The notes under the pieces are model-generated. The model was not told where the DNA came from and did not search any database. It saw nothing but the letters and a program-made list of their open reading frames with translations. A stretch of 64,000 nt of DNA from UBA7803 sp040219135 (GTDB taxonomy: Bacteria > Pseudomonadota > Gammaproteobacteria > Pseudomonadales > Azotimanducaceae): the NCBI GenBank assembly GCA_040219135.1, contig JAVJTA010000002.1, forward strand, positions 62,001 through 126,000. Direction: 5' to 3'. Numbering within the stretch: the first letter of the stretch is position 1; every line of letters starts with the position of its first letter. Positions 62,917 through 64,000 of the stretch are shown piece after piece. The position numbers were made by a program, and so were the translations under genes.

Positions 62917-63372
62917 ATGGTATTCGACGACGTGGGCCGGCACGTTGCCCAAGCCGGCGGGTTCGATCGCGCTGCGGTGCCCCTCGGCATGTACCTGGCC
63001 TGGCTCGCCAACCATCAGCTGTTGAGCGCCGCTTTCAGCGAACGCGCAGCGACCCTGATCACCCGGCTGCGGTTTCGCGAGATCACCGGCAGCGAGCTGC
63101 TGGTAGCCGGGTGTGGCGGGGTGCTCGATGCCGCGCACCTGTCGCCTGAAGGCGAGGCGTTCACGACCCGCTACTTCCCTGGGTTCTACGCCGAGTTCCG
63201 GCGCGAGTTCGGCGCGGATCCTTACGCGGTCGAGGACGACTGGGATCACTACGACCGCATGGCACGGCGGCTGACCGGGGCGTTCATGGCTTTCCGCGGT
63301 CGCCGCGCCGCACCGGCCGGGCAGACTTCACGAGGTCAATGGCTGTGGAACAGACTGAAGTTCTGGCGCTGA
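62917..63372 (+). CDS. Small conserved protein of unknown function
   Basis: A 151-residue protein. The GGAGG directly abuts the ATG, so the true start may be the GTG at 62932. The pattern 'FDDVGRHVAQAGGFDRAAVPLGMYLAWLANHQLLS' resembles a family of small proteins with a conserved DD..H...G-M-F/Y-LAWL core, seen in many bacteria without known function. The C-terminus is basic (about 130-151). It overlaps DUF427 by 34 bases, so the two are probably coupled. Confidence 0.6.
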   Translation: MVFDDVGRHVAQAGGFDRAAVPLGMYLAWLANHQLLSAAFSERAATLITRLRFREITGSELLVAGCGGVLDAAHLSPEGEAFTTRYFPGFYAEFRREFGADPYAVEDDWDHYDRMARRLTGAFMAFRGRRAAPAGQTSRGQWLWNRLKFWR

Positions 63373-63902
63373 CGCCCCGGGTGGCGGCGGCGCGCGATCA
63401 CTGGCGCTGGCGCGGTCAGGCGCGGCCACCGTTTACCGACACGCCCGGCTCCGGGCAGATCTCGGTGTGGGACTTTCCGCGGCCGCCGCGGCTCGAACCG
63501 GTGGCGGTGTGCCTGAGCGTACGCGGTGGCGATACGCTGCTGGCGCGCACCGAACGCGGCTGCCGGGTGCTGGAGACTGCGGGCGCGCCCACCTACTACT
63601 TCCCGCCGGAAGACGTCGCCGTGGATGCGCTGCGCGTCACCGCCGGGCGCAGCCTGTGCGAGTGGAAAGGGGTGGCGCAGAGCTACGCCTGGGCCGACGT
63701 CGATCCGGCCGCCTGGTGTTACCCGCAGACGTTTGCCGAGTTCACCGCCATCCGCGGCTGGTTCGCGTTCTATCCCGGGGTGCTCGACTGCCGTGTCGGC
63801 GACGAGCGTGCCAGCGCGCAGCCGGGTGGTTACTACGGCGGCTGGGTCACCGCCGACCTGTGCGGGCCGATCAAGGGCGAGCCCGGTAGCGGCGCCTGGT
63901 GA
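63339..63902 (+). CDS. DUF427-family protein
   Basis: A 187-residue protein. The DUF427 core is clear: 'ISVWDFPRPPRLEPVAV', 'TYYFPPEDVAVDALRVT', 'LCEWKGVAQSYAWADV', 'WCYPQTFAEFTAIRGWFAFYPGVLDCRVGDERASAQPGGYYGGWVTADLCGPIKGEPGSGAW'. These are small beta-rich proteins of unknown function, common in actinobacteria and proteobacteria. The upstream end is uncertain because the frame overlaps the previous gene. Confidence 0.88.
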   Translation: MAVEQTEVLALTPRVAAARDHWRWRGQARPPFTDTPGSGQISVWDFPRPPRLEPVAVCLSVRGGDTLLARTERGCRVLETAGAPTYYFPPEDVAVDALRVTAGRSLCEWKGVAQSYAWADVDPAAWCYPQTFAEFTAIRGWFAFYPGVLDCRVGDERASAQPGGYYGGWVTADLCGPIKGEPGSGAW

Positions 63903-64000
63903 GCGGCCTGCGCCCGAGGGACGTGGATGTGTTCCGGCCCTATCCGGACGAAGTACCCTGGGACCTGCTCGCCGAAGCTGGCGTCGACGAGGACACCCTG
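63899..64000 (+). CDS. Start of an unidentified gene cut by the window edge
   Basis: A GTG overlaps the DUF427 stop (GTGA), and the frame stays open for 34 codons to the window end (it begins VSGLRPRDVDVFRPYP...). The Asp/Pro-rich N-terminus does not identify a family. Position suggests it belongs to the same operon. Confidence 0.5.
   Translation, partial: MSGLRPRDVDVFRPYPDEVPWDLLAEAGVDEDTL

Noticed and set aside
61083..63011. A 642-residue minus-strand open frame opposite the Cys/Met enzyme
   Set aside because: The plus strand carries the PLP lysine and family motifs without interruption.

Overview
The window comes from a high-GC gammaproteobacterial chromosome and is almost entirely coding. 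This rests on several gene sets and orders: a penicillin-binding protein divergent from pilMNOPQ and followed by aroK-aroB-damX; gltB-gltD; priA next to rpmE; greB; a Syd protein; and an NAD malate dehydrogenase of the form found in beta/gammaproteobacteria and other bacteria. No rRNA, tRNA, CRISPR, transposase or phage gene was recognised. Genus cannot be fixed from sequence reading; the fatty-acid, steroid or xenobiotic catabolic flavour fits a free-living aerobic heterotroph.

Layout. (1) 1-5354, minus strand: an operon for a DevBCA/MacAB-like exporter whose ATPase carries a C-terminal GAF domain, ending in a patatin phospholipase with two cyclic-nucleotide-binding-like domains that runs off the window. 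(2) 5674-15784: a catabolic island. One minus-strand run encodes a SnoaL-like protein, acyl-CoA synthetase, split MaoC-type hydratase, a thiolase-fold protein lacking the nucleophilic cysteine, a DUF35 protein, a Rieske oxygenase and a GST. A TonB-dependent receptor follows as a separate unit. A divergent TetR regulator lies at the far end. The same TTGAA-N5-TTCAA palindrome lies upstream of both units. A PQQ/cytochrome c lipoprotein follows TetR (15888-17801). (3) 17821-23097: SPOR protein, priA, rpmE and an M48 protease, then a 415-base gap with two inverted repeats. (4) 23098-39995: PBP1a, type IV pilus assembly genes, shikimate genes, damX and glutamate synthase. (5) 40375-52327: GNAT, Nudix, mdh, a small lipoprotein, two enoyl-CoA hydratases, an MBL hydrolase, a penicillin acylase, a metallophosphoesterase, a phosphomannose-isomerase-like cupin, an Ada-AlkA fusion and Ogt. 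(6) 52352-57564: SYLF lipoprotein-like protein, aroA, syd and a four-gene ECF sigma module (periplasmic EF-hand protein, sigma, membrane anti-sigma candidate, CnrX/CpxP-like sensor), with greB upstream. (7) 57698-64000: a membrane protein, mtnA overlapping a class II aldolase, a PECR-like reductase, a Cys/Met PLP enzyme and three small genes ending at the window edge.

The best candidates for something under-described are the TetR-linked island in (2), which looks like an uptake, activation and aldol-cleavage route for an unknown side-chain-bearing substrate; the EF-hand/ECF module in (6); and the GAF-fused exporter with its cNMP-patatin in (1). Short tandem repeats, often at gene ends or inside genes, recur through the window.
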